Positions 1-11,116 of a stretch of DNA of 64,000 bases are shown piece by piece. The translations under genes were made by a program, and so were the position numbers. Position 1 is the stretch's first letter. Each line of letters opens with the position of its first letter. This DNA is from Lumbricus terrestris (lineage: Eukaryota > Annelida > Clitellata > Crassiclitellata > Lumbricidae). The stretch lies in assembly GCA_949752735.1 (NCBI GenBank), contig OX457038.1, positions 17,322,081 through 17,386,080 of the forward strand. Direction: 5' to 3'. A model generated the notes under the pieces. That model had not been told where the DNA came from and did no database searches. It was given only the letters and a program-made list of their open reading frames with translations.

Positions 1-30
1 AGTTTCTGCATTCCACTCTGTTCCTCGCCA

Positions 31-255
31 TACACACATACATACATACATACATACATACATACATACATACATACATACATACATACATACATACATA
101 CATACATACATACATACATACATACATACATACATACATACATACATACATACATACATACATACATACATACATACATACATACATACATACATACATA
201 CATACATACATACATACATACATACATACATACATACATACATACATACATACAT
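31..255. repeat. (TACA)n microsatellite
   Basis: About 225 bp of almost uninterrupted CATA/TACA tetranucleotides. No gene is visible from here to about 1.2 kb; that stretch holds only a short GTT/GTC run near 345-380 and ordinary AT-rich sequence. Confidence 0.97.
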
Positions 256-1202
256 TACATACGTACGTACATGAACATTCGCACCGGTAACAGTTAGAGC
301 ATAGGACAACGACAAAGTGGATGCAACGACAAATTAACTGCAGACGTGTTGTTGTTGTTGTTGTTGTTGTCGTCGTCGTCAATGGAGGTCAAAGTTTACT
401 TGTATCTTATCAGTCATTTGGGAATGATGACAGTCAATTGAGACTAATTAGCGAGTGTCACTGAACGACTGAGTGAATTGGTGAATTGGAGCTGAAGTGT
501 TTGTGAAGAATAAGAAGACGAGAGATCTAGCGAATGAATGGTGAGTGATTATTATACAGTAACGACGAATAGGTGATGTATACATTGAGGCAGAAATATA
601 AAGAGACGATATATGAGCTGCAGGCTGTTGTAGGGACAGAAGGGTGGATAAACGGTGATCGACGAAGTGAAGTCTTTAACGTGTTCGGCTGTCCATCCAG
701 TGGTCTCTGACTTGTTGGTTATAGAAGCTAACGATGATGACAGGTCGACTTGCTTACAACCGCTCTCGTCCTTCTTACGGTTACGATGCGATGTATAACG
801 ATGTCGTCGGATTCACTGGTATTTAATGTGAGTCTGGTTTCGCACAACTCAATAATTAATTAATTAATTACCTGATGAGTAGTAACTTGACTTTGTTTAC
901 GTCGACTTTTAGATGGAGTCGTTCCATGTGTTTCACAAATTCATCTGGATTATAATTTATGTATCTGAGCGCAATATCATTTTGTGACGCGTTATAATTA
1001 TACGCAGGTGGAAAGACGTTGCAACAGGAAATTAGGTTCACGTTGATCTCCAGAGACAGCTAAAATGCGATGTCCCATTTCAAATGTATACCGTGAACAA
1101 ACAAGTGGGTTGTAGGCAGCAATGCATATTTTGGCAAACTACGAACAGCAGAGTGTTGAGCTGCAAAACCTGCTGATATCGCTGTCTGTGATAGGCAAGA
1201 AT

Positions 1203-1640
1203 CATCTCAAGTGGGGACCAATTCATCCCAGGTCATGTATTTACCAGTAGAGGAGGGGGGAAGTGTTGCACAGTGCACTGGGTCGTTTACCATCGGTCCG
1301 CAGGAGACCCGTTGACTTCTTTGTGCTTGGGATATCTTCATTCTGGAGTGAACGCCAAATGGTGTCATTTGTGACATGATGTTGGATAGAACGTAATTAT
1401 TTCGATAACCGACAAACATTTCCGGGCGATTTCCTCATGGCGATCACATGGGCCAACAGCATCTCCGCAGCGGCACGTCACACATGTGAGGGCGACAGAG
1501 ATCAAGGCCCAACCGAAGACCCAACTGCCACTCGCACTGTCTCATGGTCAATGCAGAATCCACAACAAGTGATTGGAAGGGCAGTTAGCCAATCTCCCGA
1601 GTGAGAAAAACATGGGGCAGTCAGGATTGCTCATCAAGGT
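1203..1640 (-). pseudogene. Decayed retroelement fragment with restriction-like endonuclease domain
   Basis: Read on the minus strand in shifting frames, this stretch shows a Cys/His-rich segment near 1,440-1,500, then GLLRTDGKRP near 1,280-1,312, then GKYMTWDE near 1,210-1,245. The same order (Cys/His knuckle, GL-R-DGKRPDG, GK-L-WD) is found in the better-preserved retroelement at 50.1-51.6 kb, whose C-terminal region looks like a PD-(D/E)XK restriction-like endonuclease. Stops and at least one frameshift break the reading frame here, so it is a dead fragment. The similarity was judged by eye. Confidence 0.5.
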
Positions 1641-1830
1641 CAAATATTATTATCATCTTATCCTTGTCTCTGAAGACCTGTCCCGTACCTCTGTTAAGCC
1701 AGAACACAGAACCTATGATAGCTGGGAGATTGTCATGTGACTCATGTCGTGCCACCATCACCTCCTCAAGGACAGTGATGCATTTGGCCAAGAGAGCGGA
1801 TTAAAATTCTCAAGTGCTCGCAGCTGATCT

Positions 1831-3200
1831 CTCAGTTGAATCCTCTGTACATGTGATTCATTTTCCGCTATACCACGTGATGTCTGCAAGAGAATTTATA
1901 TAGAGCATATATCGAATCAACTCTAATTGGAGTCATGCGTCTTTCCGGTGTCGTCATCTCTTCCTTCCTTCCTTCATTCTGGTTTCCCCAATTAATTTCT
2001 CGATCAACCGGAAATAGAATTATCTGCATCGGAATATCATATTATATGAAACTGTAATTCAGACCAATTATGGTTCAGTTTCTCTTAAGGAAACGCTGGT
2101 CTTATCTGGTACGGTGGTCTAAGAAGGAAATATAGGCATACGACTGGAAAAACGTCTATTCGTGTTTCCGTGCAACGTGATTCCGCCTCCAGTCATTCCG
2201 TTTCCAGAGTCCCTGGATATTTCTGCTTAAAGGCTTCAGCACAGGAGTCAAGTAAGCCTTTTAGCCTATATGGGTCTATATATATACTATATATAGGGTA
2301 CTTGCGAACATAATTGTTATACACAATTACACGTACGCGTGCAAGCACATATCTAGCCATAATTGTTTTGACATTTCTTCATTCTTGCTCTTGTGTTTGT
2401 TCATCGTGGCTCTTTCTAAGAACGTGAACAGGAAACAATTCGGGATTTCCATATGGAGATCTCCATTGAACTTTGTCGCAGAATGAAGAGGGTCGTTTTG
2501 GAAAGTTAAGTGGTTTTCTCGACATTTTGTTTATTTCTGTTGGCGTTGAACTCGTTGACCCCGTCCATCCGGTATTCGTCCTCCTCATCCGGGTCATTCC
2601 AATATATCCCCCTCCTCACAATTTGACCCCTTCCCCCATGGGATACCCGGCCGTATCGCCTTCTGAGGTAGACGATGTTTGCTCATCTACCGTTCCTTAT
2701 CCGACACAATTTGCTGAAACGTAAGTAGACTTTATCGATTTTTCTTCAACGAAGAATTTTTACATATCTGGACAGATGTTTGCAGAACTTATGATAAAAA
2801 TTATATGAACCGAGATACAGTCCCCTCCCCACCACCCCCCCCCCCCCACCACCCCCGTCAGTCCCTTTACGGAAGTACGACGAAAACATTGGAAAGATAG
2901 CTGAGGTAGCGTGACCTGGTATTAAATGTCTAGTTCTAGAATCTCCTGCGACCATTAAATTCATGAAACGCCTTTGAGGAACATCTCAAAGGGGAGTATA
3001 TTAAAAAGAATAGCGTATATATACATGGGACAGCGGTTCTATAGATGAAGAATTCTTCAGAACCAGTTTCATCTGGGATCTATATAAGTGTATACGCTAC
3101 TTGCCACAAACGGCTATCAACTGTGCACTCTGCTCCATGTCAAAATGAAGACAACCGCGACAATTGCGACAACGACAACTGCATTTATAGCCTACCAACG
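1831..3200. other. No gene recognised
   Basis: Mostly unique-looking AT-rich sequence with a short poly-C/CCACC run near 2,822-2,862. An open frame ending at a GTAAGT-like site near 2,720 could be an exon but has no recognisable domain and no phase partner. Confidence 0.5.
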
Positions 3201-3202
3201 AC

Positions 3203-3432
3203 AATAGCAATGACAATGAAGATGACAATAGCAATGGCAATAAAGATGACAATAGCAATGGCAATGAAGATGACAATAGCAATGGCAATAGAGATAGCAA
3301 TAGCAATGACAATAAATATGACAATAGCAATGGCAATGAAGATGACAATAGCAATGGCAATAAAGGTGACAATAGCAATGGCAATAAAGATGACGATAGC
3401 AATGGCAATAAAGATGACAATAGCAATTGCAA
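3203..3432. repeat. 24-bp minisatellite
   Basis: About nine copies of a unit close to GACAATAGCAATGGCAATAA plus AGAT, with point variation. Long open frames on both strands here are by-products of the repeat, not genes. Confidence 0.93.
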
Positions 3433-3937
3433 TAATGGCAGATGGCCTATAAATAGAGGACAGCAACAACAACAGCAATACTATGAGCAATTATAATAAA
3501 TAATATTAACCTGTGTTTAATATATATTATTAGTCTCCTAGATTCATTAATTGACGCCTATTTCTAGGCTTTCACGACACGAACTGTGCTGCCGTGCATA
3601 TGCTAGTTTATTATGCGCATGCTGTTGATGCTGTCCATTTTAGTAGCTTCAGAAAACAATAGCGGATAGGATCATGTGCCCGAATTATGAAACCATGCTA
3701 ATTATAGGCACGATTCTAATTGGAAATTTGAATCAGTTGATCGAAACCAGTTTTCCAAGTATCGTAGAGTAATCCTATCAGGTTGAATCGAGCTTTTAAC
3801 GCGCTTCTCAGGCCAAACAATGGTAACCCAGGCTCTCAGAGTCTCCCTACACCGGCTTTTCCACGAACACTTCTTGCAACTTGACAAGGGATATCATAGG
3901 AAGTAGAAGATCCAGTTACGAGAAGATTAGAGAGGGA

Positions 3938-4107
3938 AGGTGGCAGAGAGAGGGAAGGTGACAGAGAGAGGAAAGGTGACAGAGAGAGGGAAGGTGACAG
4001 AGAGAGGGAAGGTGACAGAGAGAGGGAAGGTGACAGAGAGAGGGAAGGTGACAGAGAGGGAAGGTGACAGAGAGGGAAGGTGACAGAGAGAGGGAAGGTG
4101 ACAGAGA
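3938..4107. repeat. 18-bp purine-rich minisatellite
   Basis: Tandem AGAGAGAGGGAAGGTGAC units, some shortened by an AGAG dinucleotide step. It lies just outside the left end of element E1. Confidence 0.93.
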
Positions 4108-4177
4108 CCATAATTATTATTGTTGGCACTGTGAGCCTTTGTTCGTGACTATTTGATTTTCAAAGCACATAATTGGG

Positions 4178-4702
4178 AGTAGTGATAGACTAATCGTTTA
4201 ACACCCAGTTTTTGCAGGGTATGGGTACGAATAAATGGCATTTCTAGGAACGGCGACTTCTAGGAAAGGCGCTTCTAGGCTTCTAGGCTTCTAGGCCACG
4301 CCTACCTAGGCTTCTAGGCCACGCCTACCTAGGCTATAGGCTTCTAGGCTTCTAGGCCACGCATACCTAGGCTTCTAGGCTACACCTACCTAGGCTAATA
4401 GCGCTTCTAGGCTAGCCCTAATTAGCATACGAGCTATTAGCATACTTCCAGGAACAACCTACCTAGGCTAATAGCGCTTCTAGGCTAGACCTAATTAGCA
4501 TACAGGCTACCAGCGCACTTCCAGGAACGCCCTACCTGGCTACCAGAGCTTCTAGGCCATACCTTATTAGTAATTAGATAGATATTAATCCTAATTAGTA
4601 ATTAGTGCACCCTAATTAGCGCAATAAAGACCCGGGGAGCCCTAAATAGCGGCCCGCGCGCGCCCGCCCGCCCGGGAAGACACCATGAGCGCTGGGGGCT
4701 GT
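4178..4702 (+). repeat. E1 left terminal inverted repeat
   Basis: It matches 13,147-13,671 inverted, with only scattered differences, for example in the GC-rich (CCCG)n stretch near 4,655-4,680. The inside is itself repetitive: CTTCTAGGCCACGCCTACC-type units around 4,257-4,400, then CCTAATTAG / GTAATTAG words around 4,480-4,620. Confidence 0.95.
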
Positions 4703-4789
4703 GCCGAAGCGGTATGCTAACTAACATAATAATTAAATATACTAATTTTCTGGTTCTTCGTGCTATAATGCAAGAAATGCGGTATCCAA

Positions 4790-4995
4790 CCAGCGTGCGA
4801 GAATTTCTAAGAGAGGCCAATCAGCGTGCGAGCCCCATTCTAGTCCAGGAACCTGCGACCAATGAGGGAGCGAGAATTCTATAGCGGAGCCAACCAGCAT
4901 GCGAGAACTACAATAGCCCAGGAAGCTGCATCCAATCAGCGTGCGAGCCCCACAATATCCCAGGAAGCTGCGGCCAATCAGAATATGCGAATCTT
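4790..4995. repeat. CCAATCAGCGTGCGAG subterminal array in E1
   Basis: Five diverged copies of a unit of about 45 bp containing CCAATCAG(C)GTGCGAG, followed in several by CCCAGGAAGCTGC. CCAAT-box-like words repeat, but they sit downstream of the polymerase gene's stop, so a promoter role is not supported. Confidence 0.75.
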
Positions 4996-5053
4996 GCTAG
5001 TAGGAAATTTCTAAGTATGAAAGAACAAACACAATATTTTTTCATAGCAATTC

Positions 5054-5083
5054 TTTATTACACAACATTAAACAATGTTTATT
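5054..5083 (-). terminator. Polyadenylation signals after the PolB gene
   Basis: Two minus-strand AATAAA hexamers (5,078-5,083 and 5,054-5,059) lie 216-245 bp after the polymerase stop codon. They fit a 3' end for the minus-strand transcript within E1. Confidence 0.6.
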
Positions 5084-5298
5084 TTAATATGACTGTGCAA
5101 TAACTTGCGCCAGAGCACAACGGCTTCAACTATTCACAATGTTCATCGCATAGTTCATTTCAAATATCTACAGAGTTCAATACTTTTCGCAGAGTCCATT
5201 ATTTACAACTATCGACAACTTTTTCGCATTGTCCAATTCAAATATCTACAGAGTTCGACGACTTTTCGCAATAACTACAAGTATTTACTTCAATTTCT

Positions 5299-8200
5299 CT
5301 ATACATTATTTACACTTGGAATATTCACATGCCCATACGACAACGACTCTGAGGAATTTAAAAGATAACGCTTGTCATCATATGGGGAGAGAGCAGCCTT
5401 TCGTAATTCTACAGTGTGCAAATCGTGTTTTCGACTTTGAATAACGCAGAATTTGGAGCTAGTAGGCTTTTCTTCAAGAATACAAGCTCTGTATTCAGCA
5501 TGTCTGATGCATTTCTTGACAAATGCCCTTTTTATCCCCTTCGCCGTCTTCTTTTCCTTCTCCCCAGCCAACAACAAACTATACATTTTTGATCGTAACC
5601 CGCAAAATTCAATTACAGCATCGCCATTGCATTCGTCCTTAAACTTTCCAATGACCTTGGCGTTGGTTCGACTATGCAAAAAGTGCCCACAGGGGTAGTC
5701 AGAAGTATCGTACTCGTCTAAATTGTGCTGCATGTCAAGATATACGTCTTTTGTAAAGATGTGATAGCAAAGGCTGTCAGTGTCTGTGAACAGGAGTTTG
5801 CAGGCAGATCCATAAATGGGTATTATATGCTCGTAATGGAATTCATACATTTTTAATTTAGATATATCCAGGATACACATGCCGGCGTAAAGGGGCTTGT
5901 TGAGTAAAACATTAGAATTTGTTAATTTTATCACTGTCAAATCTTCATTTATGATATTGTAGGACTCAAAATTTGGTCGGGCCACGAAACGTTTGGCTCG
6001 TTTCGCGTTGGTAACAAGTTTCACCGCTAGGTGCTTCCTATTATTTTGCATTGTCTTACCGTAAATTGAATTGTTCATTAATTTGAAGAGGTCTTTTTCA
6101 AAGGAAGATTTTGCAACCTGCCGTTTGGAAGTGTTGAAGTCGATATATGGCTTCAGCCATCGACTTTGACGAAACTCGAGGATTTTATGAATTTTTGATA
6201 ATTCCATGCCCATTTTAAGATAGAATTGTAGATTTCGGTAATGAACGACGTACCGGGTCTTTGCCATGAGATTGGGCACCAATTTTGTGACGCCGGTACC
6301 GATTTTAGCCGAAATTTTTTGCGAAACGGACTTTGCGTAAGGAGATATCATGTCCGGTCGTATGTGAAGCGTCTCTGGTGCGAGGGGATAGTCATTGTGG
6401 TCGTCGTGGAGATGAGAAGGATAGTCCAAGTCCACGTCCAAAATATAACCAAAATCGTCGTCTGTCGATTTAGAGTCCAAGTCAAAGTCTGCTATTTCGT
6501 AATCGTCCAAAAATCTAAATTTACCCGTCGGGAGCGGCTCGGACATGGCGTAACCGTAGAGATTGTTGCAATCCAAATACATGATGTAACTATTTGGACT
6601 GCTTGGGTCGTATCCTTGAGCGAGATACGGGTTATTCGCCTTTGCGTATCGATTGGATATCATGGAAACGCCGCCTCTCATGCCCCGCTCCACAAACAGG
6701 TAAATGTCCGGGTCGGTGATCAAGTCCAAATTTACGTTTGTCATGCGCAAACACGCGTCGAAGCTAAGTCCGGGGCTGCTGTAATAGTGAAGCGGGTCCA
6801 ATTTGTAAAAGTCCAAGGACATAGCACGAAAAGATTCGAAAACGTCCGCCAGTAAAATGACATCGGTCTTCAAATACAGATCGTGGTAGTCCTGCATAGT
6901 CGTCATGTCGAAAGTCTGCCAAATTTTCTGGGCGTAGTCGTAGTCGTCCTGCGAGATGTTTTCGTCAGTCAGTTTGCTAAAGAAACAGCCTTTGGGCGGC
7001 AGAGTCCTTTCGGTCATTCTGCAGGCTGACGTCATATATTCGTAGGGAAATACCCCCTTACGCAAAAGCAATTTGTAGTCGTTCGGAAAAATTCGCCGCA
7101 AATGCGAGAATTTAGAGTCGTCTTCCTTCGATAAATTTTTTACCAACACATCCAAACCGCAGTTTAGAAATTGGAGGGAATCCAAAAAGCGTATATTATT
7201 GACTTCGAACGAGAGATATTTTTCCATGTTGGTTGCAATGACATTTATTTCTTGCTCTGCAAACTCCTTGTTCATATTTTTGAGAATAAGATGAGAATCG
7301 TAACCTTTAAGGTTGTGAAAGATGACAGGAAGGAGATAGTTTGCAGATTTGCCTTTCTTAGATTTGGTAGGTTTGCGAAACTTGAGTTTTAGATTGCAAG
7401 GTGAGCAAAGAGCAGAAACAAAGTTACCAGTCATGTGACAGTGGTGTCGAACTTTGTTGGAAGATGTTAGAGCGATAGAGCAAGAAGGACATGCAGCACA
7501 ACTTTCAAACTGTAACCGCTGCTGCTGGGTAAGTGGAATCATCGGTTTGTTGGTGGCCAAAATTTTATTTATACGATTTTGTTCCGATTTTATATGCGAA
7601 AAGAAATGCTCCATCACGTCTGGGCCAGAGTACGTGTATGGGGCCGCGTCGTTCAATTGTGGAAACGATGAAACAGTGAGACAGCAGAACCCGCTAGGAG
7701 TGTGTGTGTCGATAATTTTGGTCGATTTTCCGGCCGCAGTATCGGCTGGTGTCAAATAGCTCTCGAAATCCGAATATATCGCGTAGGGCACAGGCATTTC
7801 ATGCTGAGTGTTTGCGAATGAGAGGTTAGAATTTTCATCGGACGGATATCGTACGGACTGCAAGCCGTGCTTGCCGCATTCATCCATGTGCGCATGCTTC
7901 CCAGCCGCAGTGGTAAAACAGTAAAGACAGTAAGGACAAGGAAAGATTCTGTTAGTACCAGAATTTCTTCTCCTTAGAAGAGCAGCAAGATTGCGAATTG
8001 TGATATAATGGCGCTTAGCACCATCATCAAGAAGTAGAAGGTTGACAATGTGTTTTCTACCCCTGTGAGCACTTGCGTATAGGGGAGTAAAAGTTTTATC
8101 ATCCGGATTGAAGTACATTACATTGATTGAGTAATCTGGATTCATGGTTTCGAAGAGTGGAATTTGCTCAATGGTCATGGGAAATTTTAAGTCGTCGGTA

Positions 8201-8623
8201 TGGAGCTCTTTAAGATATCGCCGATAGATACTTATTCGCTCAGAATGTTTGGCTTGGTAATGACTGACGGCCAATGTTGCATATAGAAAGCAGAATTCGT
8301 CATCATTCTGTATATTCAGAGTAGCATGCTTATTCAGTATATATTGGGGTGTGCGAATGTAAGTAGACGCGCCTATCGGTTCGTATACTGCATTGCACAA
8401 CTTAAATTCTACCACCCCATTCACTAACCACCCGGAACTCTGGCTTGTGAAGACGTCTACCAATTCGTCTATACGGTGTACGGCGTCTTGGATTTGATCA
8501 GATATGTGCGATGGATGCATCAGTGTTGCAGGTATGGATTTGAAGTAGCCAACCGTCTGAGCGTCACCGTCCGGAGTAGGTCGCTTGAAATCTACGTCGA
8601 CCGCCACGTACCATTTCACTGGC
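5299..8623 (-). CDS. Protein-primed DNA polymerase B, main (3') exon
   Basis: This exon holds the family-B polymerase and 3'-5' exonuclease that would replicate E1 from its ends. Residues are numbered on the 1,388-residue spliced model. Exo I is the DFE at about 566-568. Exo II is NLKGYD at about 718-723. Exo III is YLKTD at about 864-868. Motif A is DCNNLYG from 965, motif B is KLMNNSIYG at about 1128-1136, and motif C is DTD at 1228-1230; all catalytic acids are present. A C2H2-like finger lies near 510-530, and a Cys/His block (CPSC, HHCH, CSPCN) near 659-691 resembles an endonuclease VII-type zinc fold. The exon has no proper ATG at its 5' end; it begins at an acceptor (TTTCTTTAG, AG at 8,624-8,625) and joins in frame to 8,972-9,278. 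It has no internal stop and looks functional. Confidence 0.93.
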
Positions 8624-8971
8624 CTAAAGAAAACATTGTTTATTATACTACGAATCGGCTAAGTCCGAATGCTGTAGTGAAAAACTTCTAAGTATATGAA
8701 ATACAGAAACGAAAAATTTCTACGTTCAACATTTTAGAGCGAAAAATTTTCTAAGTCCAAGAAATATAGAAGTGAAAAATTTCTAAGTCCAGATTTTTTA
8801 GATCAACAAAATTTCTAAGTCCAAGAAATAGAGTTGGTAAAATTTTCTAAGTCCAAACGCTTGTAACTTTTAGTTGCTGTAAGAGAAATTTTCTAAGTAC
8901 AAGTGAACAATTTTCTAAGTCCAGCATTTTAGAGCGAAAAAATTTTCTAAGCCCAAGAAATGCAAACTCAC
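8624..8971 (-). repeat. Tandem TTCTAAGTCCAAG repeats in the PolB intron
   Basis: The 348-bp intron between the zinc exon and the main PolB exon contains about eight diverged copies of AAAATTTCTAAGTCCAAG with spacers of 25-50 bp. The same word recurs near 10,832-10,845 in another E1 intron, and TTTCTAAG words occur near 4,803 and 5,007. The pattern is iteron-like, but no function can be shown from sequence. Confidence 0.8.
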
Positions 8972-9278
8972 CCTTCGTCTCTGAATGCATCCTCCAGAGC
9001 GGCGGTCATGCGCGATGCTTCTCCCAGCAACAACCCGTGTACGTCGGTTGTTTCCGGCACAGGAAACGTCATATCGATGAATGTGTTTTGCGTCGACGTG
9101 CGTAGCCCCGGATTGTCCGCTTTCTTCACGCACGTAACACAGATCTCTTGGCCGTATCGGAAGAATCGCACAGGCCGGCGATTCTTGCATTTCGTACACT
9201 CTTGACGTAGCCGGCAGGTTTCACAGAGCCCGTTCGTCAGATTGGTCGCCTTGTACGCGCGACAAGACTTGCACCGAC
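8972..9278 (-). CDS. PolB gene, zinc-module exon
   Basis: A 307-nt exon bounded by an acceptor (ATGTCTTTAG) and a strong donor (GTGAGT at 8,971). It encodes four CxxC pairs in about 50 residues (CKSC, CETC, CTKC, CVTC), a zinc-ribbon pair likely to bind nucleic acid or act as a docking module, followed by about 50 residues with no known motif. Both junctions keep frame with the neighbouring exons. An in-frame ATG overlaps the acceptor, so a short unspliced product beginning there cannot be excluded. Confidence 0.82.
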
Positions 9279-9465
9279 CTAAAGACATACAGAATATTTT
9301 AAAGTATGAGATTTTGCATATACAAAATAATGTAACAGAATACAAGTATAAAATTCTGTGTGTATGTGTGGATATGTTGTGTATATGTATGTGTGTGTAA
9401 CACACACACTGGAAGAATGTAAAAGTTAGATTGTTCAAAATGTTAAAGTTCGTAAAATCACTTAC

Positions 9466-9864
9466 TCGAAGTGCCGGGCTCTGCTGGCGATGTCGACCTC
9501 ACGTTCCTGTCGCTGGAGCTGGCCGCGCCGCTGAAGCCGGGGCGGCTCGCCGCCGCAGCCGCCCCGCGGCTGCCGGGCTTGGATGTCGCTGCCACCGCCG
9601 CCGCCGCCGCGCCGCCGGAGCCGGGGTTGGTCGCCGCCGCCGCCGGGGCTCTGGAGGCGAGATCCGCCATCGCGCTGCGCCCGGAGTTGGTTGCCGTCGC
9701 CGCGCAGATGCTGCCAGGATTGGGCGCCACCGCCGGGCTCTGGATCACAGCGGCTCTCCTTGTGCTCAAGTCCAAGACTACCGAGTTGTTTTCGGCGGTT
9801 GGGCTCGGCGTCGTTCTCCTAATACTCAAATCCAAGGCCACCAGACTGTCGTTTCCCAGCAGTT
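9466..9864 (-). CDS. PolB gene, Ala/Pro/Ser-rich linker exon with two LDLS motifs
   Basis: A 399-nt exon with acceptor GATGTAG and donor GTAAGT. The first quarter encodes two related segments, VALDLSIRR and VVLDLSTRR. The rest is a low-complexity Ala/Gly/Ser/Pro linker with GC-rich codons (about 9,490-9,720). The LDLS-x-RR form is close to the PxDLS-type peptides that bind the corepressor CtBP in animal and viral proteins; that reading is inference. The high GC of this exon contrasts with the AT-rich introns around it. Confidence 0.78.
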
Positions 9865-10043
9865 CTACATCATACAGAAATAAGATCTTATGCAAGATAC
9901 TTTACAAAATGTCGTATTTGAAAAGTACAAGTTCGTTAAAATTGATCAACGCAGCACAAAATTCCGTATTTGAAAAGTATAAGTTCGTTGAACTTGTTCA
10001 ATGTATTGAGCAAGTTTAAAAGATTTATGGAAAGCAGTCTTAC

Positions 10044-10440
10044 TTGCGCGCTTTGGTGCGCCTCCAGTGTCCGGCTCTGCCTTTCGCTTGCCCTCTACAA
10101 CACAAAGTATTCACCATGTATTATTTCTCATGTATAAAATGTTACAAAGTATTTTAAATACAAGAATTTAACAGAACTTTAAAAATTTGTAACAAATTTT
10201 TAACATGGGATATTTTGTTCAATATAATTTTTGTCTGTTTACAAATTGCTCGAATTAAAACTTACCCATTTCTCGAATTCTCTCTTTAAGTTGAGCTTCG
10301 AGCTTGAGCAATTCATCAATTTTCGCGCGTAGGTTGCTCGCTAAAGAAAAATTTAAATTTTTTTTTAGTGTTGAGGATTTGCATTTGGTCTAAGTTAGCT
10401 AGGTATATGGAGTTTAAGAAAATGTCCTACCAGTTTCCAT
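10044..10440 (-). CDS. PolB gene, first three exons (start, coiled coil, NLS)
   Basis: Three small exons: 10,431-10,440 (ATG plus seven bases, donor GTAGGA), 10,266-10,340 (75 nt) and 10,044-10,094 (51 nt). The second encodes a leucine/lysine/glutamate heptad-like helix of about 24 residues, probably a short coiled coil. The third encodes two basic clusters, GKRKAE and PKRAK, spaced like a bipartite nuclear localisation signal. Every intron in the model (90, 171, 179, 187 and 348 bp) is GT-AG and every junction preserves frame, giving 1,388 codons to the stop at 5,299. That consistency over five introns is the main support. The start is the least certain part. Confidence 0.75.
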
Positions 10441-10645
10441 GGTCTGTTCTTCTTGTCAAATTCGCTTAAATCGGAAAAAGTTTTATATGGGCTCAGATAT
10501 ACATATATCTACTACTTAATTCTGGGTTTGAGCAACCAGTCTGATACTACTTTCGCAAAAATGTCAAATTTCAAATCAAATGTAATAAGTCAAGATCTGC
10601 TGGATTCTGAATCTGCTGTGTGACGCGTCCCGTCTGGCGGTGGAC

Positions 10646-10651
10646 TTTATA
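10646..10651 (-). promoter_or_regulatory. TATA box upstream of PolB
   Basis: TATAAA in the context CCGGCCATATAAAG on the minus strand, about 206 bp upstream of the proposed ATG. It is a plausible core promoter. Confidence 0.5.
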
Positions 10652-10908
10652 TGGCCGGGGACTACTTTCTTGGTGTATTCCTACGCGAAATAGTTCCCTG
10701 TGCGCATGCGCGTGGAAGGATATGATTAAGGCTGTGATGTGGTCAATCGGAGATGTGAGTGTGCGTGTATGTTTGAGTGTGTGTGTGCGTGTGTGAGGGA
10801 ACTACTTTCTTCATGTCCTCCTAGGCGAATTAGTTCTAAGTCCAAGCGAAATAATATGAAGTGCGCATGCGCGCAGAATGTTATGTTGATGCTGTGATAC
10901 ATTTGAGT

Positions 10909-11084
<176 letters not shown>

Positions 11085-11116
11085 CATAGGAAGAGTTCGT
11101 GACATGCATAGCTTAC

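Noticed and set aside
2473..2724. Open frame ending at a GTAAGT-like donor
   Set aside because: No domain, no matching acceptor in frame and no partner exon; possible but unsupported.
6241..6855. 204-codon plus-strand frame
   Set aside because: It is antisense to the catalytic part of the polymerase and has no recognisable domain.
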